Shown: positions 8,535 to 17,673, numbered from the stretch's first letter. The stretch is 64,000 bases of DNA from Novosphingobium resinovorum (GCF_001742225.1 NZ_CP017075.1:558001-622000), one strand, 5' to 3'. Notes: generated by a model not told the origin, from the letters alone. Numbers and translations: made by a program.

Positions 8535-9230
8535 TCATGTTTTGCAACTGGCCTCCAGCGCGACCGTGGCCATGTCCAGCGCGATGTCGAAGCGCTGGCG
8601 GAAGCGTTCGGGGTCGCGCTTCGGCAGGTTCTCGTTGTCCGAGAGTACCATCATGTTGATGACCACCAGATAGGCTAGCGCGATGCGGTAATCGCCCAGG
8701 TACGGGTCTTCCGCATCGACGATCGCATTTATGTGATTGATGGTCGTGCGCAGGTTCCGGCTGAGATCGGGGCGATTGTCAGCGGCGTGCATGATCCCGG
8801 CGGGGCGCTGCTGCTGCAGATACTTGCTCATGAACGCCGCATACGTGTGGCGGCCCTGATCGTCGGTCAGGTCGAGGATCGGCTCACACAGGATGCGAAG
8901 CAGGGTTCTCAGGTCGAAACTGCCGCCGCTGCGCTCGACTTCGGCCAGCGCCGCGCCGCGCGCCGGTTCCATCTGCCACACACGCCAGGCGAAGATCGCC
9001 TGCACCAGCGTGTCCCGGTTACCGAAGTGGTACTGCACCGCATTGGTGTTCCGGTTGCCCGCAAGCTGGGCGATCTCGCGGAACGACACGCTCTCGATCG
9101 AGCGCGTGGCATAGAGCGATTCGGCGGCGGCGATGATGCGGATCTTTGCATCGTCGGCGAAATGAAGCGGCGGGTCGGTCACCTTGCGATCCGTACACGA
9201 GCCGGGTGCGAATTCCAGTTCGCGCAGCAT
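8535..9230 (-). CDS. TetR-family transcriptional regulator
   Basis: A TetR regulator of 231 residues. The DNA-binding domain spans roughly residues 25-75: AKIRIIAAAESLYATRS, then the helix-turn-helix VSFREIAQLAGNRNTNAVQYHFGNRDTLVQAIF. The ligand-binding part is unlike any subgroup I can name. The start ATG at 9230 is preferred over two upstream in-frame candidates (9260 ATG, 9284 TTG) because AAGGAGG lies 10 nt in front of it. It is divergent from the TonB receptor at 9394, and a strong symmetric dyad lies between them, so it very probably controls that receptor-sulfatase unit and itself. Confidence 0.9.
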   Translation of the reverse strand: MLRELEFAPGSCTDRKVTDPPLHFADDAKIRIIAAAESLYATRSIESVSFREIAQLAGNRNTNAVQYHFGNRDTLVQAIFAWRVWQMEPARGAALAEVERSGGSFDLRTLLRILCEPILDLTDDQGRHTYAAFMSKYLQQQRPAGIMHAADNRPDLSRNLRTTINHINAIVDAEDPYLGDYRIALAYLVVINMMVLSDNENLPKRDPERFRQRFDIALDMATVALEASCKT

Positions 9231-9298
9231 TTCCGGCAATCCTCCTTCGCGCCCGTCCATCCGCGATACCCGATGTGCCGCCAATGGACGCCTGACAA

Positions 9299-9339
9299 TT
9301 AAAACAGGTGCGTTATATTGATTAACGCATATGTTTTAA
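9299..9339. promoter_or_regulatory. 41-bp two-shell dyad operator between TetR and TonB receptor
   Basis: Two nested perfect inverted repeats share one centre at 9319. The inner arms are TGCGTTA (9309-9315) and TAACGCA (9323-9329); the outer arms are TTAAAAC (9299-9305) and GTTTTAA (9333-9339). The site is about 70 bp from the TetR start and 55 bp before the receptor start. This is the position and symmetry expected for a TetR dimer, or a pair of dimers, controlling both divergent promoters. Confidence 0.75.
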
Positions 9340-9393
9340 ACACTGGTCGCGAACTGGGTGGCGGCCTAGAAGAAAAATCGGGAGAAGAACCTC

Positions 9394-11916
9394 ATGCCTC
9401 GACAGGATCGGGCCGTGCCCGCTCGCCTTCGCGAATTGCGCCGTGCGCTGCTGCTGACCGCTTCGGCGGGCCTTGCGCTTGGCTGCGCTCCGGCCGCCTT
9501 CGCGCAGGATTCGCAGCAGACCACCTCTCAGGAAGGCGGCATCGGCGACATCATCGTCACAGCGCGCAAGCGGCAGGAAACCACGCAGGACGTGCCGGTC
9601 GCCGTCGTCGCGATCAGTGCCGAGAAGATGCAGCAATACGACCTGTCGAACCTAGAGCGCGTCGCCGCGATGACGCCTTCGTTCTCGATCGGGCGCACGC
9701 CTTCGGGTTCGGGTGCGACGCTGGTGCTGCGCGGGATCGGCTCCAACACCACCTCGATCGGGCTGGAGCAGTCGGTCGCGGTGATCGTCGACGGGGCCTA
9801 TTACGGGCAGGGCCGCACGATCAACGAAGGCTTCTTCGACCTTGGCCGACTGGAAATCCTGAAAGGCCCGCAGGCGCTGTTCTTCGGCAAGAACGCGACG
9901 GCGGGCGTCGTCTCGATCACCACGGCGGACCCCGGCGACAAGCTGGAAGTGATCGCGCGCGGCGGCTACGAATTCGCGGCGAAGCAGGTCTACGGCGAGG
10001 CGATCGTCTCCACCCCGCTGAGCGACACGCTGGGCATCCGCGTGGCGGCACGCGCCAGCAAGCAGTTCGACGGCTACTACAAGCAGGTCGGCACGACGCA
10101 GACCTACCCCACGCTGGATCGCACTTCGACCTCGCAAGTGGTCACGCCGACACTGCACACCTCGGATGCCGCCGGAGACGGGCGCTCCAAGGAAGCCTAT
10201 GTGCGCGCCACACTGAAGTGGGAGCCGACCGACACGCTGACCGCCGTGCTCAAGGCCAATTACGGCGTGAACGACAGCAACAACCCCAGCGCCGGTTCGG
10301 TGCTGTACTACTGCCCCACGGGCGCCTCGGCGGGCAATCCGGCCATCCGTTGCGGACGCCGCTTCGAATCCTCGGCCAACCGCACACCGCTCGATATCGC
10401 CGCGACCCAGCCTTATGCCAACAAGGACGGCGCGCAGGGCAACCAGTACAAGTCGTGGGCGGTCAACCTCGGGCTGACATGGGCGCTCGACGACCTGACG
10501 ATCTCGTCGGTCACCAACTACAACTGGAACCGCAACACCTTTCAGTTCGACGGCGACAGCCTTTCACGATCGGGTGCACCGGGCGTATTCGCGACCGAGG
10601 ATTCCAGCTTCCATGCCTTCTCGCAGGAAGTGCGCGCGCAGACCAGCACCGGCAGCTTCTGGGATGCGATGATCGGCGGCTACTACCAGTCCACCATGCG
10701 CGATTACGATGCATGGACGGCCTCGGGCGGGCTTGAGAACAGCGCCGCGACGCCGGGCTATCGTCGCTATCTCGCCAATTCCAAGGACTCGCAGACCAGG
10801 GGCGAGACATACGCGATGTTCGGCCAGTTGATCCTGCGGCCGATCCAGAACGTCGAGGTCGCGGGCGGCGTGCGCTATACCTCGGAGAGCAAGGACAGCT
10901 ACTTCCTCCAGCCCTATTCGCACCCGATCCGCGTGGCGCAGGGCATCTTCCTGCCGGGCGTGACGCTGAACTCGAACCAGGATTTCGAGGACTGGTCGCC
11001 CGAAGCCACGGTGACGTGGAAGCCGAGCGCGGACATCACCGTCTACGGCGCCTACAAGACCGCCTACAAGTCCGGCGGCTTCTCAAACTCGGGTATCTAC
11101 AGCCCCAGCGCCGGCCTCGCCGACTTCGAGTTTGATCCGGAGAAGGCCAAAGGCTTCGAGGCAGGCATCAAGACCACGCTGCTCGACCGCCAGCTGCGCC
11201 TGAACCTGACCGCCTACAACTTCAGGTACAACAACCTGCAGCTGGACTTCTTCCGGTCGGACATCTTCGCCTTCACCACCATCAATGCCGGGTCGGCGCG
11301 GACCAAGGGCGTGGAGCTGGAGTTCGAAGTGGCCCCGCGCGCGCTTGACGGCTTCAACCTGCACGGCAGCGTCAACTACAACCGCGCGCGCTACGGCGAT
11401 GCGCCCGGCGCGCCGTGCTGGGCCGGGCAGACGCGGGGCGAGGGCTGCAATCTGGTCTATGTCGCGGCCACCGACAGCTCGCGTCCGTTCGATCCGGCGA
11501 CCGACACGGCCGCCAACCGCCAGAACCTGCGCGGGCAAGTCACCGCCAACGCGCCGGAATGGACCGGTAACCTCGGCGCCTCGTACGAAGCGCTGATGGA
11601 GAGCGGGGCGAAGTTCGCCTTCGGTCTTGATGCCCGATACAGCGGCAGCTACCTCGCTTCGGCCTTCGGCAATCCCTATACGAAGCAGCACCGCTACGTG
11701 TCGCTCGACGGGTCGATATCGTTCACTACGGCGGACGAGCACTGGCAGCTGCAGCTCATCGGCAAGAACCTGACCAATCGCTGGTACGCCATCGGCGGCA
11801 CCGATGCGCCGAACACCGGATCGGGCACCGGCACCCTTGCGGGCGTCGTCGCCGACCAGATCGGCTACGCCAGCGTGCCCCGCACCGTCCAGGCGCAAGT
11901 CACCTTCCGCTACTGA
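9394..11916 (+). CDS. TonB-dependent outer-membrane receptor, sulfatase-associated
   Basis: An 840-residue TonB-dependent receptor. Residues 1-37 form a signal peptide (cleavage after AAFA). GDIIVTARKRQETTQDVPVAV is followed by the plug domain with LVLRGIGSNTTSIGLEQ, VDGAYYGQGR and ILKGPQALFFGKNATAGVVSI. The remainder is beta-barrel and ends QAQVTFRY with a C-terminal aromatic. CxxxxxC-type pairs in extracellular loops (YYCPTGASAGNPAIRCG; CWAGQTRGEGC) could form disulfides. GGGAGAAG lies upstream of the ATG. The arylsulfatase gene follows by 84 bp behind an intrinsic terminator. Import of a sulfate ester or of the sulfatase's product is the natural inference. Confidence 0.94.
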   Translation: MPRQDRAVPARLRELRRALLLTASAGLALGCAPAAFAQDSQQTTSQEGGIGDIIVTARKRQETTQDVPVAVVAISAEKMQQYDLSNLERVAAMTPSFSIGRTPSGSGATLVLRGIGSNTTSIGLEQSVAVIVDGAYYGQGRTINEGFFDLGRLEILKGPQALFFGKNATAGVVSITTADPGDKLEVIARGGYEFAAKQVYGEAIVSTPLSDTLGIRVAARASKQFDGYYKQVGTTQTYPTLDRTSTSQVVTPTLHTSDAAGDGRSKEAYVRATLKWEPTDTLTAVLKANYGVNDSNNPSAGSVLYYCPTGASAGNPAIRCGRRFESSANRTPLDIAATQPYANKDGAQGNQYKSWAVNLGLTWALDDLTISSVTNYNWNRNTFQFDGDSLSRSGAPGVFATEDSSFHAFSQEVRAQTSTGSFWDAMIGGYYQSTMRDYDAWTASGGLENSAATPGYRRYLANSKDSQTRGETYAMFGQLILRPIQNVEVAGGVRYTSESKDSYFLQPYSHPIRVAQGIFLPGVTLNSNQDFEDWSPEATVTWKPSADITVYGAYKTAYKSGGFSNSGIYSPSAGLADFEFDPEKAKGFEAGIKTTLLDRQLRLNLTAYNFRYNNLQLDFFRSDIFAFTTINAGSARTKGVELEFEVAPRALDGFNLHGSVNYNRARYGDAPGAPCWAGQTRGEGCNLVYVAATDSSRPFDPATDTAANRQNLRGQVTANAPEWTGNLGASYEALMESGAKFAFGLDARYSGSYLASAFGNPYTKQHRYVSLDGSISFTTADEHWQLQLIGKNLTNRWYAIGGTDAPNTGSGTGTLAGVVADQIGYASVPRTVQAQVTFRY

Positions 11917-11936
11917 TCCCCCCAAATCCTCCCCCT

Positions 11937-11970
11937 CGGGCTTCGGCATGTCCGAAGCCCGCCCTTTTTC
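11937..11970 (+). terminator. Intrinsic terminator/attenuator between receptor and arylsulfatase
   Basis: CGGGCTTCGG (11937-11946) pairs perfectly with CCGAAGCCCG (11952-11961) over a 5-nt loop, with five Ts at 11965-11969. It would end most receptor transcripts, leaving lower expression of the sulfatase gene 31 bp further on or a separate sulfatase promoter. Confidence 0.85.
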
Positions 11971-12000
11971 CGTGGGGAGGGCACCGAGAAGGATGCAATC

Positions 12001-14316
12001 ATGAACAGGCCGTCGCAGATCCTCGCCGCGCTCCTCGCGACTTCCACGCTCGTCTGCTCGTCCGCAGGCTTCGCGCAGGTCGCTGCCGACACTGTGGGCC
12101 GCACCGTCGAGACCACGCACGCACCGCGCTGGCCGAGCGAGCCGGCCGCGCCCAGGGGGGCGCCGAACGTCCTGCTCATCATGACCGACGATGTCGGCTA
12201 CGGCGTCACCAGCGCCTACGGCGGCCCGGTCGATACCCCCAATTTCGAGGCACTGGCGAAGCAGGGCCTGCGCTATACCCGCTTCAATACGACCGCGCTG
12301 TGCTCGCCCACGCGCGCCTCGCTGCTGACCGGGCGCCTGCCACAGAACGTCAACATGGGCAACGTCACCAACCTGCCCACCGGTTACGACGGCTACACCA
12401 CCGTCATCCCCAAAAGCGCGGCGACGGTCGCCGAGACGCTCAAGGAAGCGGGCTACAACACCGCGATGTTCGGCAAGGGCCACATCACCCCCGAATGGGA
12501 AATGAGCCCCGCCGGGCCCTTCGATCGCTGGCCTACCGGCCTCGGCTTCGAGTATTTCTACGGCTTCCTTTCGGCGGATACCTCGCTGTGGAACCCCAAC
12601 CTCGTCGAGAACGAGAAGCCGGTTGAGCAGCCCGACCAGCCGGGTTACCACTTCGAGCGCGACATCGCCGACCACGCGATCGGCTGGCTCCAGCGGCACA
12701 AGGCCAGCGCGCCGGACAAGCCGTTCTTCATGTATTACGCCTCGGGCGCCGCGCACACGCCGCATCAGGCGCCGCAGGAATGGCTCGACAAGTACAAGGG
12801 CAAGTTCGACCAGGGCTGGGACAAGGTCCGCGAGGCAACCTTCCGGCGCCAGAAGGCGATGGGCTTGATCCCGAAGGATTCCGTGCTCTCCCCGCGCCCG
12901 GCATCGCTGCCTGCTTGGAATTCGCTCGATGCCGAGCATCGAAAGGTCTACGCCCGGCTGATGGAGGCCTATGCCGCCACCGTCGCTTATGCCGATCATG
13001 AGACCGGCCGCCTGATCCAGTCGCTGAAGGACAGCGGCCAGTACGACAACACGATGATCGTCTATATCGAGGGCGACAACGGATCGAGCGCCGAAGGCGG
13101 CCTCGACGGCCTTGCCTTCGAACAGTCCGCGATCACCGGGCACAAGGAGACCTTCGCCGAACTCGCCTCGCACTACGACGAGATTGGCGGGCCTTACGTC
13201 TACAACCACTTCAACGCTGCATGGGCCTGGGCGATGAACAGCCCCTATCCGTGGTGGAAGCAGATCGCCTCGCAGGCGGGCGGCACGCGCAACGGCATGG
13301 TCGTGTCATGGCCCGCGCGCATCCGCGACGGCGGCACCTTCCGCGGCCAGTACGCCCACGTCAGCGACGTCGCGCCGACGATCCTGGAAGCCGCAGGCGT
13401 CAAGGCTCCCGAAACCGTGCAGGGCGTGAAGCAGCAGCCGATCGACGGCATCAGCCTCGCCTACAGCTTCGCGGCACCCAAGGCCCCATCCGCAAGGCGC
13501 ACGCAAATCTACGAGATGATGGAGAACTTCGGCATCTACCACGATGGCTGGATGGCGGGCACGCTGCCCAAGCGCATGGCCTGGGAAGTGGGCGTGGGCG
13601 AGGACCGCAAGCTCGGCGTCGGCCCGGAGAACCGCAAGTGGACCCTGTTCAACCTCGACAGGGACTTTACCACCGCCAACGACCTTGCAGCGAAGAATCC
13701 GGCGAAGCTCAAGGAACTGCAGGATCTGTTCTGGAAGGAGGCGGCGGCCAACAACATCCTGCCGATCCACGACTACAGCCAGGGTGCCGAGGGCCGTCCG
13801 ACGCTTGGCGGCAACCGCACCGAGTTCACCTATCTCGCCCCGCTCAGCCATCTGAACGAGGACGCCGCGCCGCACACCATCGGCAAATCCTTCACGATCG
13901 ACGCCGACGTGGATCTGCCCGCAGGGGCGCAGGGCGTGCTGGTGACGCAGGGCGGGCGCTTCGGCGGCTATGCCTTCTACCTGAAGGACGGGGTGCCAGT
14001 GTTCCACTACAATGCGGTGGGGACTGACCAGTTCGCCATCCGCGCGGCGGAACCGGTTACGGCAGGTCACCATACCCTGACTGCGGCTTTCCAAGCGGAC
14101 AAGCAGGAGCTGGGTTCGGGCGGCACGCTGACGATCAGCATCGATGGTAAGCCGGTTAGCAGCGGGCGGATCGGGCGCACGATCCGGGGCTGGATGTCTC
14201 ATACCGAGGGGTTCGACGTCGGCATGGACACCATCACCCCGGTAAACGGCGACTACACGATCGCGAGCAGCCGGTTCTCGGGGACGCTTCGCAAACTCGA
14301 GTTCAAGCTGAAGTAA
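12001..14316 (+). CDS. Periplasmic arylsulfatase (type I, formylglycine-dependent)
   Basis: A 771-residue exported sulfatase that hydrolyses sulfate monoesters. A signal peptide ends near residue 26 (SSAGFAQ). NVLLIMTDDVGYG places the metal-binding D63 and D64. The activation motif is C101-S-P-T-R105, the consensus for conversion of Cys101 to formylglycine by FGE. GKGHITPEWE and EGDNGSSAEGG carry further metal and sulfate ligands. The size and the C-terminal region after about residue 620 (a beta-rich domain starting FTIDADVDLPAGAQG) resemble the large AtsA-type arylsulfatases. AAGGA precedes the ATG. An FGE gene lies 4.4 kb away in the same island; without active FGE this protein would be inactive. 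Confidence 0.95.
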   Translation: MNRPSQILAALLATSTLVCSSAGFAQVAADTVGRTVETTHAPRWPSEPAAPRGAPNVLLIMTDDVGYGVTSAYGGPVDTPNFEALAKQGLRYTRFNTTALCSPTRASLLTGRLPQNVNMGNVTNLPTGYDGYTTVIPKSAATVAETLKEAGYNTAMFGKGHITPEWEMSPAGPFDRWPTGLGFEYFYGFLSADTSLWNPNLVENEKPVEQPDQPGYHFERDIADHAIGWLQRHKASAPDKPFFMYYASGAAHTPHQAPQEWLDKYKGKFDQGWDKVREATFRRQKAMGLIPKDSVLSPRPASLPAWNSLDAEHRKVYARLMEAYAATVAYADHETGRLIQSLKDSGQYDNTMIVYIEGDNGSSAEGGLDGLAFEQSAITGHKETFAELASHYDEIGGPYVYNHFNAAWAWAMNSPYPWWKQIASQAGGTRNGMVVSWPARIRDGGTFRGQYAHVSDVAPTILEAAGVKAPETVQGVKQQPIDGISLAYSFAAPKAPSARRTQIYEMMENFGIYHDGWMAGTLPKRMAWEVGVGEDRKLGVGPENRKWTLFNLDRDFTTANDLAAKNPAKLKELQDLFWKEAAANNILPIHDYSQGAEGRPTLGGNRTEFTYLAPLSHLNEDAAPHTIGKSFTIDADVDLPAGAQGVLVTQGGRFGGYAFYLKDGVPVFHYNAVGTDQFAIRAAEPVTAGHHTLTAAFQADKQELGSGGTLTISIDGKPVSSGRIGRTIRGWMSHTEGFDVGMDTITPVNGDYTIASSRFSGTLRKLEFKLK

Positions 14317-14323
14317 CTTTTAT

Positions 14324-14625
14324 ATGTGGGGCGATACCGCATTCGAAGCGCCGTTCCGCACTTTGGGCAAGATCGATCAGGGGCCGTACTTCGCGGTCAA
14401 GATGGAAGCTGGCGGGCTGGGCACTGCAGGCGGTCGCAAGACCAACGCCGAAGCTCAGGTTATCGACTGGAGCGGCAACCCGATCCCCGGTTTTACGCTA
14501 CGGGCAACGCGATGGCGGCGGTGCTGGGCGACGTCTACGGCGGAGCGGGCGGCACATTAGGGCCAGGCATGACCTTCGGTTACATCGCTGGACGTAATTT
14601 GGGAGAGCATATTTCCAATCACTGA
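14324..14625 (+). pseudogene. C-terminal stump of a FAD-dependent 3-ketosteroid dehydrogenase/fumarate-reductase-like flavoprotein
   Basis: The first reading frame gives GPYFAVKMEAGGLGTAGG and QVIDWSGNPIPG. After a one-base shift in the T run at 14491-14494 the next frame gives YATGNAMAAVLGDVYGGAG, TLGPGMTFGYIAGR and a stop at 14623-14625. Together these are the FAD-contacting C-terminus of the KstD/fumarate reductase flavoprotein family. The N-terminal ~80% is missing and the remnant begins only 7 bp after the arylsulfatase stop. This is a deletion or recombination scar, with a further one-base loss. Confidence 0.88.
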
Positions 14626-15254
14626 GATATCCAGCGCCGATAAGGGGAAGCAGATTGCTAATGCACTTTGCTGCCCGCGACTTGGCCCCATCTACGGCGA
14701 GCCATGGGCACCATGATAAGAAACCGGACTTTCCGAACCTAGTAGCGAAAAATTGGCCGCTGAGCGGCCGGAATGGGTCGGTGCCAGTCTCTTGGACACT
14801 GAAAACTCTAACCGAGGTTGCATCCGTGGATCAGTGGCGCGGGCGAACAGACACTACGCATAAATTCTGTCCTGCCTGAGCATGAGGGGCAGCCCAGACA
14901 ATTTGCACTAATCGGCGCTGGCAAATGCCGCTTTGGGCCAATTCCTGCGTTCAGGGGCGCATTTCTGTCGGTTCGGCACTTCAGTGCCCTCGCCATTGAA
15001 GGCCAGGCGCGATCCTGCAAATCTTTGGATGAAGGGCGATGGCCTTGCAGGCGATCATTTTCCCCACGAGTTCATGGAGCTGGATTTTTGGTATCCGGTC
15101 CGCCGAAATGAAGGAGGCACCAAGCAGGATTTGAACAAAAAACCCTGATATACCAATCTGTTGCAAAAATGTGCAATGTGCGGAATTCGGATTATAAATC
15201 ACTCTCGAACCCCATCTAATTGAAAACAATCAGATTTCTGGGGCTGGAAAAGTG
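14626..15254. other. Intergenic stretch without a recognisable gene
   Basis: Short open frames exist on both strands (up to about 97 codons), but none has a convincing ribosome-binding site, family motif or consistent codon bias. The base composition is less GC-rich than the neighbouring genes. A small hairpin, GGCCGC (14755-14760) with GCGGCC (14764-14769), is present. It looks like decayed DNA between the pseudogene scar and tRNA-Asn. Confidence 0.6.
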
Positions 15255-15329
15255 TGGCTCCCCGAGTAGGATTCGAACCTACGGCCATTCGATTAACAGT
15301 CGAATGCTCTACCGCTGAGCTATCGGGGA
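15255..15329 (-). tRNA. tRNA-Asn(GTT)
   Basis: On the minus strand the gene starts TCCCCGA and ends TCGGGGA-G-CCA, giving a perfect 7-bp acceptor stem with encoded CCA. The D arm is GCTCAGCGGTAGAGC, the T loop contains GGTTCGAATCC, and the anticodon loop reads CTGTTAA, giving anticodon GTT for asparagine. It lies at the border of the accessory island and housekeeping genes, a usual place for integration, though no attachment-site repeat was identified. Confidence 0.97.
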
Positions 15330-15439
15330 GCAGCCTGTCAGTGTTACCACCGCCGGGCAGGGGTGCGCCAATAACAGCTTCATCGGCCTTGGCAACCCCG
15401 TGATGCAGAAAATCTGATCTATTTTCGAAATTTCTTCCC

Positions 15440-16225
15440 TCAGACCTGGAACTGCTCGGCGAAGATCCGCTCCTCCAGCGTGAAGCCGGGGTCGAACAGC
15501 AGGGTCAGCTCCTTTTCCGCCGTCGCGCTGATCCGCACGATGGCGACGTCGCGCACTTCCTTGTGGTCGGCGACGGCGGCGACGGGGCGCTTGCCGGGCT
15601 CGAGAATACGCAGCTCCACGCTCGCGCTTTCCGGCAGGATCGCGCCCTTCCAGCGGCGGGGCCGGAACGGGTTGAGCGGCGTCATCGCCACCATGCGCGA
15701 ACCCAGCGGGAGAATCGGGCCATGGGCCGAGAGGTTGTATGCGGTGGAGCCCACCGGCGTCGCCAGCAGGATGCCATCGCCCGCCAGTTCCTCCATGCGA
15801 ACCCGGCCGTTGATGCGGACTTCGATCTTCGCGGTCTGGCGCGTCTCGCGCAGCAGGGAGACTTCGTTGAAGGCATAGTAGCTGAACTTGCTGCCGTTCT
15901 GCGTCACGGCATCCATGCACAGAGGGCGCACGGGGACCGGATGCGCTTCGGCCACGCGCCGGGCAATGGTCTCGCCATCCTCGAGCGGGCCGTTCATCAG
16001 GAATCCCAGCGTGCCCAGGTTCATCCCGTAGACCGGCTTGATCGAATCATGGTCCAGCAATTCGTGCAGCACGTGCAGCAGGAAGCCGTCTCCGCCCAGC
16101 ACGACCAGCACGTCGGCCTCCTGCGAGGACACCCATGGATGCGAATCGCGCAGGAGCATGGCCCCGGCCTGGGCCTTGGCGCTGTCCGAGACGATGAGCG
16201 CCAGCTTCACGTCTTTCCCCATCAT
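15440..16225 (-). CDS. nadK: NAD kinase
   Basis: ATP-dependent NAD kinase, which makes NADP from NAD. From the ATG at 16225 the protein has 261 residues. The diacylglycerol-kinase-like GGDG motif is at residues 44-47 (VVLGGDGFLL), NEVSLLRE carries the conserved NE pair, and the glycine-rich GDGILLATPVGSTAYNLSAHGP is the diagnostic NAD-binding loop. Two adjacent ATGs (16225, 16222) are possible; longer in-frame starts reach into the promoter of the divergent EAL gene and are unlikely. Confidence 0.94.
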   Translation of the reverse strand: MMGKDVKLALIVSDSAKAQAGAMLLRDSHPWVSSQEADVLVVLGGDGFLLHVLHELLDHDSIKPVYGMNLGTLGFLMNGPLEDGETIARRVAEAHPVPVRPLCMDAVTQNGSKFSYYAFNEVSLLRETRQTAKIEVRINGRVRMEELAGDGILLATPVGSTAYNLSAHGPILPLGSRMVAMTPLNPFRPRRWKGAILPESASVELRILEPGKRPVAAVADHKEVRDVAIVRISATAEKELTLLFDPGFTLEERIFAEQFQV

Positions 16226-16305
16226 GTTTTCCGAAGGTCCCATTCCGGGACCGGGGCTCGCGAATTTTGAAGGGTTTTGCAAGGGGTTTGGGTTATGGCG
16301 GCGTG

Positions 16306-17673
16306 ATGGGCGTTAAACTGAACGATGCAGGCATGAAAGATCGGGTCCGCAATCCTGCGAAGCGGATCGAGGATCGTCTGTCCGGCATTCCCGGGCTCGA
16401 CGCAGTCCACGATCGCATCGCTGCGTGGCGCGAAGACCCGGCGCTGATGCCGCACATGGCGCATGTCCACGCCATGCTGCTCAGCCTGCGCCGCCTCGAT
16501 GCGATCAACATGGCTTATGGCGAGGCCGCGGGCGACGGCGCGCTGGAGGAAGTCGCCGCGCGCATCGGCCACTTCGCGGAACAGGAACTCGACGGCCCCT
16601 GGTTGCTGGCGCGGGCAGGGGGCGGCAGCTTCCTTCTCGTCGCTAACGAGGCCTGCAGCCGCGAGCGCTGGCAGCTTGTGGCGGACCAGCTGGCCGACAT
16701 GATCGCGCGGCCGATCCCGGTCAGCACCGGCATGCTGCGCCTTTCCCCCCGTGTCGCGCTGATCCGCGCGCTGACCGGCGAGAGCGTCGAATCGATGCTC
16801 GACCGTCTCGGCCACGCGCTGGGCGAGGCCTACGAGCAGGCCGGCACCCGCCTCGCCTGGGCCGATGGCGAGGTGACCCCGCCCGGCCGCTCGGCGCAGC
16901 AGCTGGAGGCCGATCTCCTCGTCGCCATCGACCGCGACGAGATCGAAGTACTGTTCCAGCCCCAGTTCAACCTTGCCGACGACCGCCTGACCGGCGCCGA
17001 GGCGCTCGCCCGCTGGAACCACCCGGAACTCGGCCGTATCGGCGCCGGCGCGCTGTTCGCCATCGCCGAGCGCGCCGACCACATCGGGCCATTGTCCCGC
17101 CACATCGCCCGCAAGGCGATGTTCGCCGCCCGGGCATGGCCGGGCCAGCTGCGGCTCTCGATCAACGTGACGCCCGCCGACCTCGCCTTCGCCAGCTATA
17201 CCCGGCAGATGTTCGAGCTGATCCGCGAGACCGGCTTCCCGCTGCGGCAGCTGACGCTGGAGATCACCGAGCAGGCCCTCATCGCCGACATCGAGATGGT
17301 TGCGCAGACGATGGCGGAATTTTCGGCGCAGGGCATCCGCATCGCGTTGGACGACTTCGGGGCGGGGTTCTGCAACTTCCGCTACCTGAAGGTGCTGCCG
17401 ATCCACTACCTGAAGCTCGACCGTTCGATGATCGACGGCGTGACCACCGACCGCCGCGACGTGGCGGTACTGCGCGCGATCGTGGCGATGGCGAAGGCGC
17501 TGGATCTCGAAGTGATCGCCGAAGGGATCGAGGAAGAAGGCCAGCGTGAGGTCGCAGCGCGCGAGGGGTGCGCGTATTTTCAGGGGTTCCTGCGGGCGCA
17601 GCCTATGAGTGCGGCGATGTTTGCGAAGCTGGCCCGGGCTGAAGGGAAGAAGGATAAGAGCAGGGGAGCATAG
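16306..17673 (+). CDS. EAL-domain cyclic-di-GMP phosphodiesterase with degenerate GGDEF domain
   Basis: About 455 residues. The N-terminal half (roughly residues 30-170) is a GGDEF fold whose signature has decayed to RAGGGSF, so it should not make c-di-GMP but might bind GTP. The C-terminal half is a complete EAL domain: EALARW, INVTPAD, LEITE, LDDFGAG, LKLDRSM, AEGIEEEGQ and YFQGF keep the catalytic Glu, Asn, Asp-Asp, Lys and Gln positions, so hydrolysis of c-di-GMP to pGpG is expected. No transmembrane segment or sensory domain is seen, so it is probably cytosolic. The ATG at 16306 is chosen; an earlier in-frame TTG (16267) lies in the spacer shared with nadK. Confidence 0.9.
   Translation: MGVKLNDAGMKDRVRNPAKRIEDRLSGIPGLDAVHDRIAAWREDPALMPHMAHVHAMLLSLRRLDAINMAYGEAAGDGALEEVAARIGHFAEQELDGPWLLARAGGGSFLLVANEACSRERWQLVADQLADMIARPIPVSTGMLRLSPRVALIRALTGESVESMLDRLGHALGEAYEQAGTRLAWADGEVTPPGRSAQQLEADLLVAIDRDEIEVLFQPQFNLADDRLTGAEALARWNHPELGRIGAGALFAIAERADHIGPLSRHIARKAMFAARAWPGQLRLSINVTPADLAFASYTRQMFELIRETGFPLRQLTLEITEQALIADIEMVAQTMAEFSAQGIRIALDDFGAGFCNFRYLKVLPIHYLKLDRSMIDGVTTDRRDVAVLRAIVAMAKALDLEVIAEGIEEEGQREVAAREGCAYFQGFLRAQPMSAAMFAKLARAEGKKDKSRGA

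Noticed and set aside
11083..13209. A 708-codon frame antisense to the TonB receptor and arylsulfatase
   Set aside because: It spans two well-supported genes and their terminator on the other strand and has no domain or start signal.
14655..15148. Several 70-97-codon frames in the gap before tRNA-Asn
   Set aside because: They overlap each other on both strands, lack ribosome-binding sites and resemble nothing known.
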